Shown: positions 10,417-19,148, counted from the stretch's first letter. The stretch is DNA of 64,000 nt from Anaeroglomus sp964630775 (GCA_964630775.1 CAZVYY010000023.1:6431-70430), one strand, 5' to 3'. The notes: generated by a model from the sequence alone, not told the origin. Numbers and translations: made by a program.

Positions 10417-11214
10417 TCAATGTTCGTCGGCAATTGCAAATCCGATAAAGATGGTCGTCAGAAATACAAATATGTACGCCTGTAGAAACGCAACAAAGAC
10501 TTCTAAAAGGCTGAATAAAACCGTTGCGGTCAGCGAAGAGAAGGCGACCATATAATTTTTGAACATCATAATAAAACCTAAAATAACCGCAAGCAAAATA
10601 TGCCCGGCCAGAATATTTGCAAACAAACGAATCGCCAGCGAGAACAGCCGGACAAACGAGCTGACGACTTCGATAACAAACATAAACGGAAACATCGGCC
10701 AGGGGACTTTGGGGGTAAAGGTTTTGAGATAATGCCATACGCCTTTTTCACGAATCCCGGCAATATGAAACAGCAGGAACGAAAACGTCGCCAAAGCCCC
10801 GGTGACCCAGACATTCGCTGTCGCGGCCCCGCCAATATGTTTTTGTTTGGTGATCAGAAACATCAATTGCGGAAGCGGCATCAACCCCAGCAGATTCATG
10901 GTCAAAATAAAGAAAAACAGGGTCCAGAGAATGCCGATATAACGATCGGTCTGATCCTTGAGAAACGGCCGGGCAACGTCTTCGCGTATGTATAAACAAA
11001 TCGTTTCAATCAGATTGCCAAAGCCGCTGCGGACCAGCACAGGCTTTTTGAGCACCAGCGGAAGCACTACCATCAGCGTCAGCGACGCCAGGGTAATCAT
11101 CAGCATGTGATTGGTAAACGGGACCTCATAAGGCCCTATGGGAATAATCCACTTTTTGCTGACAATTTCTTCGAGTACGTTGGTACTCGCGAGCATCATT
11201 CCACACACATTCAT
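10417..11214 (-). CDS. atpB: ATP synthase Fo a subunit
   Basis: This is the stator membrane subunit forming the proton half-channels. It has 265 residues and about six hydrophobic segments. The essential Arg is R196 in SLAIRLFANILAGH, and the C-terminal helix contains LLEVFVAFLQAYIFVFL. The start used gives the family-typical N-terminus (NVLEEIVSKKWIIPIGPY); an AAGGA lies 11 nt upstream. With this start the gene overlaps the preceding atpI-like frame by 89 nt. Confidence 0.95.
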   Translation of the reverse strand: MNVCGMMLASTNVLEEIVSKKWIIPIGPYEVPFTNHMLMITLASLTLMVVLPLVLKKPVLVRSGFGNLIETICLYIREDVARPFLKDQTDRYIGILWTLFFFILTMNLLGLMPLPQLMFLITKQKHIGGAATANVWVTGALATFSFLLFHIAGIREKGVWHYLKTFTPKVPWPMFPFMFVIEVVSSFVRLFSLAIRLFANILAGHILLAVILGFIMMFKNYMVAFSSLTATVLFSLLEVFVAFLQAYIFVFLTTIFIGFAIADEH

Positions 11215-11629
11215 ATTTCGAATCGTCCTTGTTCAGACCGTAATTATGCAACAACCGGATAATCAGCCATGAATCCACCAGCAGGAACACGGTATAAAAA
11301 ATGCCGTAGCATCCCAGGAACCATTTTCGGCTGATACCGGTAAAAAAGAAGATTATAACAACTCCGACAAAACCAATCAAGATGCGAATTGCTCCGCCCA
11401 AAAAAACGCTGACAACCATTTTTTCAGGCTCGCGTCGCCAGACTTTACTGAGAGGCCAGAAGGCGGATAGTCCGCCCAGAGTTGCAGTTATAATCGCTAA
11501 AATACAGGCCTTTTCGGCTTTAGGGCCGGCTAATTCACAATAACGATACGTCAAAAGGAAAATCACGCCCAGAAAAAGTCCTGTGGCAATAAACCAGCCA
11601 AAGACTTTTTTGACATTTTCCGTCCACAT
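11126..11629 (-). CDS. AtpI-like membrane protein
   Basis: The 167-residue protein has four predicted membrane segments (around 10-27, 42-60, 72-96 and 104-122) and no catalytic motif. Its position directly before atpB fits AtpI, the non-stoichiometric Fo assembly factor, though sequence similarity to known AtpI is weak by eye. The last 30 or so residues are polar and are encoded inside the first codons of atpB (89-nt overlap), so the true C-terminus may be poorly constrained. It follows the atpZ-like gene by 8 nt. Confidence 0.65.
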   Translation of the reverse strand: MWTENVKKVFGWFIATGLFLGVIFLLTYRYCELAGPKAEKACILAIITATLGGLSAFWPLSKVWRREPEKMVVSVFLGGAIRILIGFVGVVIIFFFTGISRKWFLGCYGIFYTVFLLVDSWLIIRLLHNYGLNKDDSKYECVWNDAREYQRTRRNCQQKVDYSHRAL

Positions 11630-11637
11630 CCAACCGT

Positions 11638-11925
11638 TTACCTGTCTGCGTTATTATCCTCGGGGTTCTTGTCGCTATCTTCATTGGATTTCTGGGCCCG
11701 TTTGACCATCAGATAAAACATCGTCCCAAAACCCACAAAAAAACCAATAATCAACCAGCCCGGGCTGGTATTTTCCAGCTTATCCATCTGGGCACCCAGC
11801 CAAGCCATACCCCCGCAGACGATACAGAATTCAAAGCCGATCCCCATCCAGCGCATCCCGCTGCGGTAAAACTTCTCGTCTCTGAGACCTTTGAATTTGC
11901 GGGTCATTTCGGGTATCGCCCCCAC
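11638..11925 (-). CDS. atpZ: AtpZ-like Fo accessory protein
   Basis: This 95-residue protein has two membrane helices joined by a short loop. Glycine-rich helix 1 (CGGMAWLGAQMDK) and the TSPGWLIIGFFVGFGTMFYL helix match the AtpZ/AtpI family found at the head of atp operons, where it is linked to Fo assembly or Mg2+/Ca2+ handling. The C-terminus is highly charged (EDSDKNPEDNNADR). It begins 19 nt after the HEAT-repeat gene. Confidence 0.75.
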   Translation of the reverse strand: MGAIPEMTRKFKGLRDEKFYRSGMRWMGIGFEFCIVCGGMAWLGAQMDKLENTSPGWLIIGFFVGFGTMFYLMVKRAQKSNEDSDKNPEDNNADR

Positions 11926-11944
11926 AGGGGTAGTAAACAGGTGC

Positions 11945-13711
11945 TTAGGACTTCGCCTGGTCCAGAATCAGGGTCTTGACCTTTTCACTGGGCAGGTTCA
12001 AGGCACCATAGGCCCCCGCCGCGGCAGAACGCAGCGCCGGGTCTGTCTCGGTTGAGCTGACCAGACTGTAAATCGCATCGATTTGTTCGGCCAGCAGCAG
12101 GTTGGCATTCAATTTGGCGGAGGTCGCAAGGGAACCAAACGCCGCAATGCGAACCTCGGCACTGTTCTTGTCGGACAAGGCCATCACGGCAATCGCCCGC
12201 TGGGCTTCCGGGCTTTCCAGTCGCGCCAGCACTTCGGCCGCCAGGGTCTGCATCTGCTGATTCGTCGAGGTGCTGACCTTGACCAATGCCCCCAGGGCCT
12301 TGGATAAATCAACGATGGAGTTATGCGTCAACGCCAGTTTTTCCATCGCTTTGATAGAACGCAGGGCATACTTGGCCGACAGTTCCGCACCGACCTGGTC
12401 GGCTCCCTGTTCAAGAATGGCCTCGGACAGATTTTCCACAATCTTCTCGCTGCCGACAAAGCCTGTGGTCGGCAAAGCCAGTGCAATCGCTACGGCGGCA
12501 CTGTAACGCACTTTATAATCATCAAACGTCAATGCCCTGGCCAGCGGCTGTTCGGTGCCCAACTGGTACAACAGCGATTTTGTGCCGGCATTGACGGCCA
12601 GGGCTTCGACTACCCCCAGAGCCACAAACGCTTCTTTATTCTTCAATGCCCGATCCAGGGCCTGGTGCAGATACTCCGGCCCGGCCGTGGTGGCATAGGT
12701 CATTGCATCCGGGTGCCCCTGTCCGAAATACTCCGGCATGGCAATCGCATACGATTCCGCGCGGAAATAACCGGCCAGCCAAAGCCCAATGGCCTTACCG
12801 ATGGCCGGGTCGGCCTTCAGCGCCCATTCGCAGCTTCGCATCGACATTAATTCATTGAAATAGGCTTTATCGACCTCTTGTCTCTGCAATCCCTTGCCCG
12901 CAGCATCCCAGAACCACAGATTCCCAAAGGTGTTCTCTTCTGTGAGCGCAACGGATTCGGCTCGGTCGTAATACATCTCTCCCAGCTTGAAGAACAATTC
13001 CGCCGCAGGGACTTTCAACGCACTGGAATCGATTTCACTGATCGCCTTTTCCGCCAGGGCCTTAAGCTCAGGGGAAGCATCCTGTTCCACAACCAATTTC
13101 AAATAGGGCAACGGTTCAAAATAGCCAATCTTGCCGAGCGCCCGGATGATTTCCGCCTTGAGCGCAGCATTTTCGGTCTGAAGTGCCGCTGTCAGGGGAC
13201 GAATCGCCCCCTTGCCGATTTTGGGCAAGGCCTGGGTAATCGGGGCAAATTCGGTCTTTCGTCCGTCATCGGCCAATGCACTGAGCATATAAGGAATGGC
13301 ATATTCGCCGGCGTTGCGGAGCCGTTCTTCGGCGGCAATTCTGCCCCGAATAGTCGTGCTCAGGCGACGAATTTCCTCAACGATAATTTTGGGGTCGGTC
13401 CGACGGGCAAAACGACCCTGCTCGATGATTTCCAGAATTTTGCCGCTGACTTCCCGAAGCTGTTCGCTTTCGGCATTCATTTTCAGCAAAATGTTATAGC
13501 CATCCGAATTCTCTTCGCTTAAGGCCAGAAGCTCCTGCGGATCAGGATTCGCTTCGACAATCTTTTGGCCGTATCCCTGTGCCAGGTCAAATCGTCCGAT
13601 TGCGGTGTAGTGCAAAAAATCATTCCAATCACTCTTCACCCCTTCGGCCAACACTGATGTCGCCAAAACGAACAAAAAGACGACTCCAAGAATCCGTTTT
13701 CCAAGTACCAT
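11945..13711 (-). CDS. Secreted HEAT-repeat protein heading the ATP synthase operon
   Basis: The protein has 588 residues with a signal peptide (about 1-22, ending VLAEG). The rest is alpha-helical repeat: blocks such as LTAALQTENAALKAEIIRAL and VKVSTSTNQQMQTLAAEVLA resemble HEAT/PBS-lyase repeats. A middle region contains TPR-like helices. No catalytic residues are apparent. It is the first gene after a good sigma-70-type promoter and lies 19 nt before atpZ, so it is probably cotranscribed with the ATP synthase. A role in envelope protein assembly is only a guess. Confidence 0.7.
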   Translation of the reverse strand: MVLGKRILGVVFLFVLATSVLAEGVKSDWNDFLHYTAIGRFDLAQGYGQKIVEANPDPQELLALSEENSDGYNILLKMNAESEQLREVSGKILEIIEQGRFARRTDPKIIVEEIRRLSTTIRGRIAAEERLRNAGEYAIPYMLSALADDGRKTEFAPITQALPKIGKGAIRPLTAALQTENAALKAEIIRALGKIGYFEPLPYLKLVVEQDASPELKALAEKAISEIDSSALKVPAAELFFKLGEMYYDRAESVALTEENTFGNLWFWDAAGKGLQRQEVDKAYFNELMSMRSCEWALKADPAIGKAIGLWLAGYFRAESYAIAMPEYFGQGHPDAMTYATTAGPEYLHQALDRALKNKEAFVALGVVEALAVNAGTKSLLYQLGTEQPLARALTFDDYKVRYSAAVAIALALPTTGFVGSEKIVENLSEAILEQGADQVGAELSAKYALRSIKAMEKLALTHNSIVDLSKALGALVKVSTSTNQQMQTLAAEVLARLESPEAQRAIAVMALSDKNSAEVRIAAFGSLATSAKLNANLLLAEQIDAIYSLVSSTETDPALRSAAAGAYGALNLPSEKVKTLILDQAKS

Positions 13712-13774
13712 CGTTATAATCTCCGAAAATGAGTCCTGAAAACAACATACAGTCCACCTAAAGATAAGACTTCA

Positions 13775-13804
13775 TATATATAAGGAATAAATAAAGGCTG
13801 TCAA
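13775..13804 (-). promoter_or_regulatory. Promoter of the HEAT/atp operon
   Basis: On the minus strand a consensus -35 TTGACA (13804-13799) is followed after 18 nt by TATATA (13780-13775). It lies about 60 nt before the HEAT-gene start and downstream of nadD, so it separates nadD from the atp transcript. Confidence 0.6.
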
Positions 13805-13861
13805 TCAAAAACACAAAAGCAGGTCAATTCCGTCAGCTTTTTACCCTCATCTATAACCTAT

Positions 13862-14479
13862 TTAATGATATAGTTTATTTTTTACTATATATTCCAACAC
13901 ATCAGGACATAATATATCTTCCCCAACCTGCCCCGAAGCGACGCGTCTGCGGACCTCTGTGCTGCTAATGTCAACCAGCGGTGTCGGGATTACATGCTGT
14001 TCAAGGGCATCAATCTGGTCCGGCCGGAAGTGTGCCAGCAATGCTTTTAACGAGGGCCTTTCGTACCCTGCCCGATACATAATACACAACTGACACCTGT
14101 CCAGCAGTTCCCCAATGCGATACCAATACGGCAAATCCACAATAGCATCCGCTCCGACAAGCCAGTAAAGCGGAGCAGGGAAGTCAAACTGCTCACGGAA
14201 GGCAATAACCGTATCATAGGTATAGCTGGGCTGCGGACGTTTCAGTTCGATATCGCTGACTTCAAGGCCGGCGACACCCCGGATCGCAAGACGAATCATC
14301 TCCATCCGGTCCTGCCCTTCGGCAACCGGCGGATTCATTTTATGGGGAGAACGGGCCGCAGGTATCATAATCAACCGGCCAACATGCAAATAGCTCATGG
14401 CAAACTGAGCCATCTGAATATGACCTCGATGCACCGGATCAAAAGACCCGCCAAACAGAATGATTCCGTCCGCATTCAT
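13862..14479 (-). CDS. nadD: Nicotinate-nucleotide adenylyltransferase
   Basis: NadD joins ATP and nicotinate mononucleotide to make deamido-NAD. The 205-residue protein has the nucleotidyltransferase motif GGSFDPVHRGH at 10-20, the family segment LVGADAIVDLPYWYRIGEL, and the C-terminal ISSTEVRRRVASG motif. The length is normal. It is a single gene: no ribosomal silencing factor (rsfS) follows it, unlike in many bacteria. The ribosome-binding site is weak. Confidence 0.95.
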   Translation of the reverse strand: MNADGIILFGGSFDPVHRGHIQMAQFAMSYLHVGRLIMIPAARSPHKMNPPVAEGQDRMEMIRLAIRGVAGLEVSDIELKRPQPSYTYDTVIAFREQFDFPAPLYWLVGADAIVDLPYWYRIGELLDRCQLCIMYRAGYERPSLKALLAHFRPDQIDALEQHVIPTPLVDISSTEVRRRVASGQVGEDILCPDVLEYIVKNKLYH

Positions 14480-14988
14480 CGTATGTCACGGTTCCCAATT
14501 ACGAATTATGTCAATTACTGTCAATATTACGATAACCAAGGCAGCAAAACCGGCAGCGCACAGCGATGGTCGGAATTATACTCTGGTCATGCTGTTTTGT
14601 CTAATCAAACCAAATGCTTATGTTGCCTTTTTGAATGCCGGATGCATAGCTTGCCAGGCTCAACTTTTACGGATAAAACTCACAATCACTTGTTATATTT
14701 CATTTTTTTAATCAATTCACACCAAAAATTTTTTCGTTTTTTGATTTTTTTGCGTGTTTCTGGAATCGTATCATGATTTCCCGCTTTCGGCGGCTGCAAA
14801 GTCGCGCGAACAAAAATATATCCCTGCAATATTTTGCATTCATTGGCCTGTTTGAAAGATTTTTCGTTTCTTTGCACGCGTGCTTAATTACACCCCTGCA
14901 ATTGCCGAAAGCATGGTTATAATCCCATGGCTTTGACTCCAAAGTCTTCTGGAATGGCCGGTTAAGTCAAAAAATCCGTGAAGAAAAT
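14480..14988. other. Intergenic region, AT-rich, no gene seen
   Basis: About 500 nt between nadD and the promoter of the lysine-rich peptide gene. Short frames exist on both strands, but none has a credible ribosome-binding site or recognisable product. I see no tRNA or structured RNA here. Confidence 0.5.
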
Positions 14989-15016
14989 TTGAACTCTGTG
15001 ACGATGTTTATATAAT
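14989..15016 (+). promoter_or_regulatory. Sigma-70-type promoter of the lysine-rich peptide gene
   Basis: -35 TTGAAC (14989-14994), 16-nt spacer, and a perfect -10 TATAAT (15011-15016). Transcription would begin near 15023, leaving a leader of about 65 nt before the ATG. Confidence 0.65.
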
Positions 15017-15089
15017 AGTAGGTATAAGCAGAGAAATAAAACCTGTACAGGTATATCTTGGATAAGTTGTGAAAGGAGGTGAACAGACT

Positions 15090-15191
15090 ATGGCAAAGAA
15101 AGCTGCGAAAAAGAAAGTTGCGAAGAAAAAAGTCGTAAAGAAAGTTGCGAAGAAAAAAGTCGCAAAGAAGAAAGTCGCGAAAAAGAAATAA
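15090..15191 (+). CDS. 33-residue lysine-rich histone-tail-like peptide
   Basis: A short gene encoding 33 residues made only of Met, Ala, Lys and Val, with 20 lysines. It is built on a KKKVA-type repeat and starts MAKKAAKKKVAKKK. The ribosome-binding site AAAGGAGGTGA is near perfect and lies 8 nt before the ATG. There is a promoter upstream (14989-15016) and a strong terminator downstream (15231-15267), so it forms a complete monocistronic unit. The composition matches the tails of histone H1-like proteins (AlgP, Hc1/Hc2), suggesting a nucleic-acid-binding peptide. It is much shorter than those proteins and may be a stand-alone tail. The codons mix AAA and AAG, so it is not simple DNA repeat noise. 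Confidence 0.7.
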   Translation: MAKKAAKKKVAKKKVVKKVAKKKVAKKKVAKKK

Positions 15192-15230
15192 GTTTGAGCT
15201 TTTAAAAAAAGCACAAACAGCGAACCAAAA

Positions 15231-15267
15231 GGAAAGTTTCCCAGCCACGGCGAAACTTTCCTTTTTT
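15231..15267 (+). terminator. Terminator of the lysine-rich peptide gene
   Basis: A 10-bp perfect stem (GGAAAGTTTC / GAAACTTTCC) with an 11-nt loop, followed by six T. It lies 39 nt after the stop codon. Confidence 0.85.
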
Positions 15268-15311
15268 GATGCGCCGCCGTTCGATCCCATTTTAAATTCA
15301 GACCCTAAATC

Positions 15312-15345
15312 CCCGCAGCAACACTGCCTGCGGGCTTTGATTTTG
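15312..15345 (+). terminator. Second terminator-like hairpin
   Basis: CCCGCAG (15312-15318) pairs with CTGCGGG (15328-15334), followed by CTTTGATTTT. It may back up the terminator at 15231. From here to 15547 I see no gene. Confidence 0.4.
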
Positions 15346-15547
15346 AAATACAACTTTCATCGCCTTGCCCATAAAAATTGCATCCCGGGCGATTTAAATT
15401 CCAACCTAAGTGATTTCAAATAAACTACTTAGCAATCAACCTGCACCCCTTCCGGGCGGATGCAGTCCGGTTCAAAACAGGGCATCTGGCAGTGGAACAG
15501 GCTCCGACGTACGCTTAACAACCGGCATGGACGGCAGAGTGGGACAT

Positions 15548-15800
15548 CTAAAGAAAATTTGGCTTATCGGCATCCACCACCCGATCCATCGCCTGAATCG
15601 CTTCGATGGTTAGGGATTCGGTAAGGGAGATATCCTGCCCGTAATATTTTTCCCGCCCCGTCACACCCCCCGGAGTGAAAAACGCCGCCGTGCAGGTCAT
15701 GCCCTTTATGAATAATCTTCGCGTGATGGAGTCTCAGGATACCTGTCCGTGCTTGCGTTGTGCGCGTAGTCATCATAGTCGTTCGGGACCGACAGTCAGG
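15548..15800 (-). pseudogene. Decayed sulfatase fragment
   Basis: On the minus strand a 50-codon stretch ending at TAG 15548 reads TAAFFTPGGVTGREKYYG, then QDISLTESLTIEAIQAMDR and VVDADKPNFL. This is the pattern of the region after the substrate loop of arylsulfatase-type (S1) sulfatases. Just upstream, in another frame, is AKIIHKGHD, which resembles the KxxHxGKxH element of the same enzymes. Frameshifts and a premature stop break the frame, and the catalytic Cys/Ser motif and C-terminal half are absent. It lies directly behind the histidine kinase gene. Confidence 0.6.
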
Positions 15801-15846
15801 TATCATCCGTGAATCGTTGGAGGCGCAAAGGAATGTCGGCGGCGGA

Positions 15847-17727
15847 TTAACCGCCAAGCCCCGCCATCGCCGGCGTTTGTTCTTCGGCTTGTTCACCACA
15901 ACTCCCGGTGCAGTGCGCCTGAATCGCAAGACTGAATACAGAACCCTGCCCGATCTGGCTGGACACGGTGACGTCGCCCCCCAGCATCCGGGCCAATTGC
16001 CGCGTAATCGTCAGCCCCAGCCCGGAGCCTCCATAGCGGCTGGCCATCCTGCTGCCTGCCTGACTGAATGCCTCAAACACCGCATCCAACTGGTCGGCAG
16101 CAATGCCGATTCCGGTATCCTCCACATCAAACCGCAGAACAGACTGTTCCATCGACACCTTGATATGCACATGGCCAACGTGCGTAAACTTAATGGCATT
16201 ACTGGCCAGGTTAACCAGGCATTGCCGTATGCGGATCGGATCCGATTGAATGATGTCCGGCACTGTCGGCTGAATCACTATCTGAAAATCAAGCCCCCGG
16301 TTGACGGCCGTCGGCTTCAGCATTGACTCGATATGCTTCAGCAGTTCATACACATTGCAGTCAGTAATCTCCACGCGCATCCGCCCAGCCTCAATTTTGG
16401 ACAAATCCAGAATATCATTCAGCAACATCAGCAGATTGCTGGAGCTTTCGTGGATAATGCCCACATAATACCGCTGGTCCTCACCCAGCGATTCTTCGGC
16501 CAGCAGTTCACAAAAACCAAGGATGGCGTTCATCGGCGTGCGGATATCGTGGCTCATGGAGGCCAGAAATGCGCTTTTGGCCTGGTTGGCCTGCAGGGCA
16601 TCCCGGGCACTCTGATCCGCTTTGTCTTTCTGCTCTTTCAATTCCTGGGTCCGCCTGGCAACCAGACGGTCCGCCAGCTCATTTCGCCGATATAAAGACT
16701 GCAAATACAAGACCATTAAACCCGTCAGGACACCGCCGACCGGAAGAATCAGCCATACCGGCCAAAACTGCATGTCCGTCAGAAAACCGGCCTCTTTCCG
16801 CCGCGACAAACAGACTTCCAGTGTCCGGTCTGAATAGCACAGTGGATTGCGATAGCTGTACACAGGACTGAATAATCCCGAATTCGGCTGCCCGGAAAAC
16901 AACTCTCTGCTGTCCTGTCTGTACACAACGTTCTTCTCGGAATCCACCGCCTGTTCCAGGATACAGACTTGAATATCCAGAGACAGCATTTGGCGTGTGT
17001 GGTCAACCACATCATGAATATCGATAATCCCGACAACAAATCCCAGCAGGCTTTGTTTTCGGGCCTGTTCAGTCTGATTAAAACCCAGATGATCAAACTG
17101 CGGAACAATAATCCAGCAGTCATTGTGCATCGGGATTGCAGCCATTGAATCCCGGTTAGGGGGAAACGGCTTGAACACCGAGCAGGACTGTCCGGACTGA
17201 ACCGCTTTATCCATCGCCTGGATCACATCCGTTTCGTTGTTTAAATCATATCCGGCGATTCCCTGGTAAAGTCCAAATGGTTCAATATAGTAAATGGGGT
17301 AGTATGTCGGCCCCGCCCCGGCGCGTTGTCCATCGGACCCTGTGATTTGAAACTGCTCCACACCATCCGCCCGGGCACGCATTTCATATCGATCACGGTC
17401 ATGTTCCGCTACACGCGGCACCCAGAACATCGCCGCAAAGCCTTTGTTTCTGGAGAGCATGGGCAGAATAAAACCGGAAAATTCATCACGAGAAATAAAA
17501 TCTGAATATGTGTAAAAAAGCGACACCGATTCAAGCGAATACATCGCCTGATGGATTCGGCCGGCCAAAATATTGTCATACGAAATCGCTTCCCGTTCAA
17601 AATCCCTGACCGTTTTTTTCTTGACCGCATCAAAGCAGAATAAAAACATAAATACAGTGGCCCCCGCCCCTGCCAGCAGGGTCAGTAAAGTGCCTTTATG
17701 GAATCCTTGGCTGCTGTTTTTATTCAT
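15847..17727 (-). CDS. CHASE-domain sensor histidine kinase
   Basis: A 626-residue membrane kinase. TM1 spans about 13-31; an extracytoplasmic CHASE-type domain follows (about 60-300, with FAAMFWVPRV and YYPIYYIEPF); TM2 is near 322-344. A coiled linker leads to the HisKA domain with phospho-acceptor H393 in SHDIRTPMNAILGF. The HATPase domain has the N box NLASNAIKF, G1 DVEDTGIGI and G2 GGSGLGLTI. No receiver domain follows; the tail ends about 25 residues after the ATPase fold, right against a decayed sulfatase. It starts 22 nt after the substrate-binding lipoprotein gene, so the pair is probably one sensory unit. No response regulator is nearby. Confidence 0.9.
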   Translation of the reverse strand: MNKNSSQGFHKGTLLTLLAGAGATVFMFLFCFDAVKKKTVRDFEREAISYDNILAGRIHQAMYSLESVSLFYTYSDFISRDEFSGFILPMLSRNKGFAAMFWVPRVAEHDRDRYEMRARADGVEQFQITGSDGQRAGAGPTYYPIYYIEPFGLYQGIAGYDLNNETDVIQAMDKAVQSGQSCSVFKPFPPNRDSMAAIPMHNDCWIIVPQFDHLGFNQTEQARKQSLLGFVVGIIDIHDVVDHTRQMLSLDIQVCILEQAVDSEKNVVYRQDSRELFSGQPNSGLFSPVYSYRNPLCYSDRTLEVCLSRRKEAGFLTDMQFWPVWLILPVGGVLTGLMVLYLQSLYRRNELADRLVARRTQELKEQKDKADQSARDALQANQAKSAFLASMSHDIRTPMNAILGFCELLAEESLGEDQRYYVGIIHESSSNLLMLLNDILDLSKIEAGRMRVEITDCNVYELLKHIESMLKPTAVNRGLDFQIVIQPTVPDIIQSDPIRIRQCLVNLASNAIKFTHVGHVHIKVSMEQSVLRFDVEDTGIGIAADQLDAVFEAFSQAGSRMASRYGGSGLGLTITRQLARMLGGDVTVSSQIGQGSVFSLAIQAHCTGSCGEQAEEQTPAMAGLGG

Positions 17728-17749
17728 CCGTTTTCCAACTCACCGCTGT

Positions 17750-18829
17750 TTACTGCCCGTCGCGTCCAACAATAATGTCGATGGTGTTGGCAACATCGGG
17801 CGAAATCGTTAAATGGAGTTTCCTGGCGGTATTCAGATTCAGCATCGATTGCCCTTTCCGCCCCAGGATAATGTCCATGGAATCAGGCACATCTCCGCCT
17901 AAAATTCTGTTGGCAAATTGCCCGGCCAGACCGCCCTGCTCAACTCCAGACTCCAGCATTCCGCACAACGAGCCGTCATCGACCGCAAAGTTCAGAAAAC
18001 CAATAATCGGAACAGCACTGTGTTCCACCGTCCATGTCATCAGATCACGCGGCTCACAGACCGTCCCGGAATCCTGAGATTCAAGCACGGTATGATACAG
18101 ATAAATCGCAATGGCGTCGGCTCGCTGCGAATCAAGAACCGCTTTTTGCCATTCCTCCTGCATCCGGGGCATCACCCAATCCATCACCTCGACTCCCGGC
18201 TCAACCTGGGTTTTCATATAGTCCAATGTATATCGGGATGTCTTGGAATCATCGGATAACACCACAAGACGCAGATTGTCCTGTTTGGATGTTAATGTGC
18301 GGAACAATGCAACAGATTCCTTGAAATGCGGCCTCTCAATCACACCTGTTAAATTGGCCGCGGGATAGCCATATTGGGACGGGTCCGCATTGATACCGCA
18401 GAAAACAACAGGAATACCGCCGGCCTGCACCAGGGGGACGCCCACATACCGCATCGCATTATCATCGACAGCTATCATTACATCCGGATGCCATTGTCCG
18501 ATAACCTCCAGGGCTTCCTGTGCCTTTTGATTTGCCCAGTTTTCCGAAGGATTGCGTTTGGTGTCCATATAAAAACATTGTAAATCCGCCTTATCGGTGT
18601 TGACTTCCATCCGAATGCCGCGAGTAACGGCCTGGACCCATTCGTATTCCGGATGATAACTATGCACTACCAGTATTTTTTGCCGTGCGATTGATTTGAC
18701 AGTATTTACAGGCTCACTTGAGGGCTTATTCTCGGATGCGGCATCATTCGGACAACCTGAAAACACAACCAACGCACATACGGCAAAAACGATACTGATA
18801 TACTTTTTAATTCTGGGTGTCGTCCTCAC
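17750..18829 (-). CDS. ABC-type substrate-binding lipoprotein (PF04392-like), likely sensory partner
   Basis: A 359-residue lipoprotein starting with GTG 18829 behind AGGGAAG. The lipobox VVFSGC places the lipidated Cys at C26. The mature part has two periplasmic-binding-like lobes (KILVVHSYHPEYEWVQAV, then IPVVFCGINADP and ITIGF-type strands), matching the ABC_sub_bind family. No permease or ATPase gene accompanies it. It lies immediately before a CHASE kinase, so it is more likely to present a ligand to the kinase than to serve transport; this is inference. Confidence 0.75.
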   Translation of the reverse strand: MRTTPRIKKYISIVFAVCALVVFSGCPNDAASENKPSSEPVNTVKSIARQKILVVHSYHPEYEWVQAVTRGIRMEVNTDKADLQCFYMDTKRNPSENWANQKAQEALEVIGQWHPDVMIAVDDNAMRYVGVPLVQAGGIPVVFCGINADPSQYGYPAANLTGVIERPHFKESVALFRTLTSKQDNLRLVVLSDDSKTSRYTLDYMKTQVEPGVEVMDWVMPRMQEEWQKAVLDSQRADAIAIYLYHTVLESQDSGTVCEPRDLMTWTVEHSAVPIIGFLNFAVDDGSLCGMLESGVEQGGLAGQFANRILGGDVPDSMDIILGRKGQSMLNLNTARKLHLTISPDVANTIDIIVGRDGQ

Positions 18830-19148
18830 AGGTCTTCCCTTGGATTCTTTTTTATTTGTTTATCCTGACAGATTTAGAGGACTCATTACATAACCTGCCT
18901 TACGCTATATTTTCGTCTAAAACAGTTTATGGGATAATCAGTTATACCAAAACTTATCGGACACATACTGTCTATATTTATGTATTTATCAATGCATTCT
19001 ACTTGCGGAAAGTGCAAAAAATCAAGTTGCATCACGCAACAGGTCGGCTATAATTAACACAAGCAAGGCAAATAAGTTAAGATTCCAAGAGCAAAGCAGT
19101 TACTGGATAGAAACCGTACTTATAGACTCATAATGGAAAGATTGTGTC
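18830..19148. other. Divergent intergenic region with promoter
   Basis: The region lies between the divergent lipoprotein and HTH-membrane protein genes. A plus-strand promoter is visible at 19027-19054. No other structure was seen. Confidence 0.5.
19027..19054 (+). promoter_or_regulatory. Promoter of the HTH-membrane protein gene
   Basis: -35 TTGCAT (19027-19032), 16-nt spacer, -10 TATAAT (19049-19054). This gives a leader of roughly 85-90 nt before ATG 19149. Confidence 0.55.

Noticed and set aside
14686..14942. Two short minus-strand frames of 63-76 codons
   Set aside because: They overlap each other in different frames, lack ribosome-binding sites and have composition typical of AT-rich noncoding DNA.
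15145..15423. 92-codon frame overlapping the lysine-rich peptide gene
   Set aside because: It starts inside the peptide gene in another frame and runs through the terminator; there is no ribosome-binding site.
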